NCBI GenBank assembly: GCA_947446155.1
Contig: CANFFZ010000106.1
Span: forward strand, 1-7,017
DNA from: Chloroflexota bacterium
GTDB lineage: Bacteria > Chloroflexota > Dehalococcoidia > UBA2979
DNA: 7,017 bases
Direction: 5' to 3'
Shown here: piece after piece, positions 5,886 to 7,017 of the stretch
How positions within the stretch are numbered: position 1 is the first letter of the stretch
How the letters are laid out: every line of letters starts with the position of its first letter
Notes under the pieces: model-generated
Told to the model about the DNA's origin: nothing
Database searches by the model: none
Seen by the model: the letters and a program-made list of their open reading frames with translations, nothing else
Made by a program: the position numbers and the translations under genes

Positions 5886-7017
5886 ATGCGTCGCTTCCTG
5901 CGTGAGGTCGTCAACCGCGGCAATGTGTCGCTGGCGGCCATCGTCGCGATCGTGTGCGTCGTCGTCGGGTTCGCGACCGGCTTCTGGCTGCTGTTCCGCA
6001 TCGCCTACGTCATCATCTTCGCGATCCCGCTGCTGTACTTCTGGGCTCGCGCGATGGCGGACAGCCTGGATGTCCAAGTGGACCGCACATCCCACCGCGT
6101 GACGCAGGGCCAGCCGATCGAGGGCCACATCACCGTGCGCAGCCGCTCGATCCTGCCGAAGGTATGGCTGGAAGTAGAGGACCCCTCCTCCGTCCCTGAC
6201 CACAGCGCGCAGCGCGTCTTCACGATGGGCTCGCGCGGGGCGATGTCGTGGGCGTACCGCACGAGGACGCGAGTGCGCGGCGTGTACACGCTGGGCCCGG
6301 TGATCGTCTCAGCGAGTGACCCCTTCGGGTTCTTCACCTTCCGGCGGACGTTCGGTGATCAGACAACCGTCCTCGTCTATCCGAACGCGCCCGACCTGCC
6401 GAACTTCGCGATCCCGCCCGCCAACCTGCCGGGCGAGGGCCGCTTCCGACGTCGCACGCACAACGTGACCCCGAACGTCGCCGGCCTGCGCGAGTACGCA
6501 CCGGGCGACTCGTACAACCGCATCCACTGGCCGGCGACCGCCCGCAAGGGTGAGCCGATGGTGAAGCAGTTCGAACTCGACCCCACCTCGGACATCTGGG
6601 TGGTGGTGGACCTCGAGGCGCAACACCATGTCGGCGCGGGCGAAGACGGCACGGAGGAGTCCACGGTGCAGGTGGCGGCCGCCATCGTGCGCTACTTCAT
6701 CAACGCGAACCGCTCCGTGGGCCTCGTCACCTTCGGCGACGACCTCCGCATCGACGAGCCGGACCGCGGGCAGAGCCACTTCACCCGCACCCTCGAGTCC
6801 CTCGCGCTCGCGCGGGCAGTGGGCGACGTCACGCTGTCGGCGCTGCTCCTCGAGGAGTCGCGGCGCTTCGGGCGGCACACCACGGTGGTTGTCGTCACGC
6901 CGTCGACGGACGAACAGTGGGCGTACACGATGATGTCGCTCGCCGCGCGCGGCGTGAAGGTCGCGGCCGTGCTGATCGAGGCGGACACGTTCGGCCCGGC
7001 GCCCCGCCCGCTGCCGG
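5886..7017 (+). CDS. DUF58 domain membrane protein, MoxR partner, 3' truncated by window edge
   Basis: The frame from ATG 5886 stays open to the right edge, giving 377 codons of a DUF58 protein that continues beyond the window. GAGG at 5876-5879 is six bases before the ATG. Two hydrophobic segments (about residues 15-32 and 35-53) form a membrane hairpin. A beta-rich region follows (about 60-170), including VRGVYTLGPV and SASDPFGFF, the latter a motif common before DUF58. The DUF58 core reads LREYAPGDSYNRIHWPATARKG at 201-222, keeping the family pattern R-x-Y-x-x-G-D ... I-x-W-x-x-x-A-R. After it comes a VWA-like fold with strand IWVVVD at 237-242; the DxSxS metal site is not conserved there (DLEAQ). 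DUF58 proteins are typically encoded beside MoxR, as here. Function in the cell envelope or in co-factor assembly is presumed from the family but not established. Confidence 0.92.
   Translation, partial: MRRFLREVVNRGNVSLAAIVAIVCVVVGFATGFWLLFRIAYVIIFAIPLLYFWARAMADSLDVQVDRTSHRVTQGQPIEGHITVRSRSILPKVWLEVEDPSSVPDHSAQRVFTMGSRGAMSWAYRTRTRVRGVYTLGPVIVSASDPFGFFTFRRTFGDQTTVLVYPNAPDLPNFAIPPANLPGEGRFRRRTHNVTPNVAGLREYAPGDSYNRIHWPATARKGEPMVKQFELDPTSDIWVVVDLEAQHHVGAGEDGTEESTVQVAAAIVRYFINANRSVGLVTFGDDLRIDEPDRGQSHFTRTLESLALARAVGDVTLSALLLEESRRFGRHTTVVVVTPSTDEQWAYTMMSLAARGVKVAAVLIEADTFGPAPRPLP

Noticed and set aside
4775..6001. Long - strand open frame (408 codons) opposite moxR
   Set aside because: It is antisense to an unmistakable AAA+ ATPase, is highly charged and His/Arg-rich, and has no domain.

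Overview
This GC-rich window (no RNA genes, mobile elements or CRISPR arrays seen) carries six protein-coding genes, with the first and last cut by the window edges. The gene content points to an ordinary bacterial chromosome. Three things suggest Chloroflexota, perhaps a high-GC lineage related to Dehalococcoidia: dnaK/dnaJ lie directly beside prmA, a Tat-type lipoprotein M23 peptidase has a Thr/Pro/Ser linker, and codon use is strongly GC-biased. This placement is an inference from gene order and style, not from a database match; another high-GC phylum is possible.

Region 1 (1-3619, + strand) is a protein quality-control and translation cluster. It holds the 3' end of dnaK, a CX5R tyrosine phosphatase of the MptpB-like family, a full-length class I dnaJ, and prmA (ribosomal protein L11 methyltransferase). 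DnaK and DnaJ form the Hsp70 chaperone pair. PrmA next to dnaJ is a known arrangement in several phyla. The phosphatase lying between dnaK and dnaJ is the odd member. A strong hairpin sits on each side of the phosphatase gene, so it may be partly insulated from its neighbours in transcription.

Region 2 (3616-4653, - strand) is a convergent gene for a predicted Tat-exported lipoprotein with an intact M23/LytM zinc peptidase domain. Its stop codon overlaps the stop codon of prmA within the tetranucleotide TTAG.

Region 3 (4654-4912) is a divergent intergenic region. It has an extended -10 promoter aimed at the moxR gene and a roughly 130-nt leader with several mutually exclusive inverted repeats.

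Region 4 (4913-7017, + strand) is a two-gene unit: a MoxR-family AAA+ ATPase and a membrane-anchored DUF58 protein that runs off the window. MoxR-DUF58 pairs are usually followed by transglutaminase-like or VWA-domain genes, which would lie beyond this edge. Nothing here is clearly a new biological system. The most distinctive points are the phosphatase inside the chaperone cluster and the possible switchable leader before moxR.
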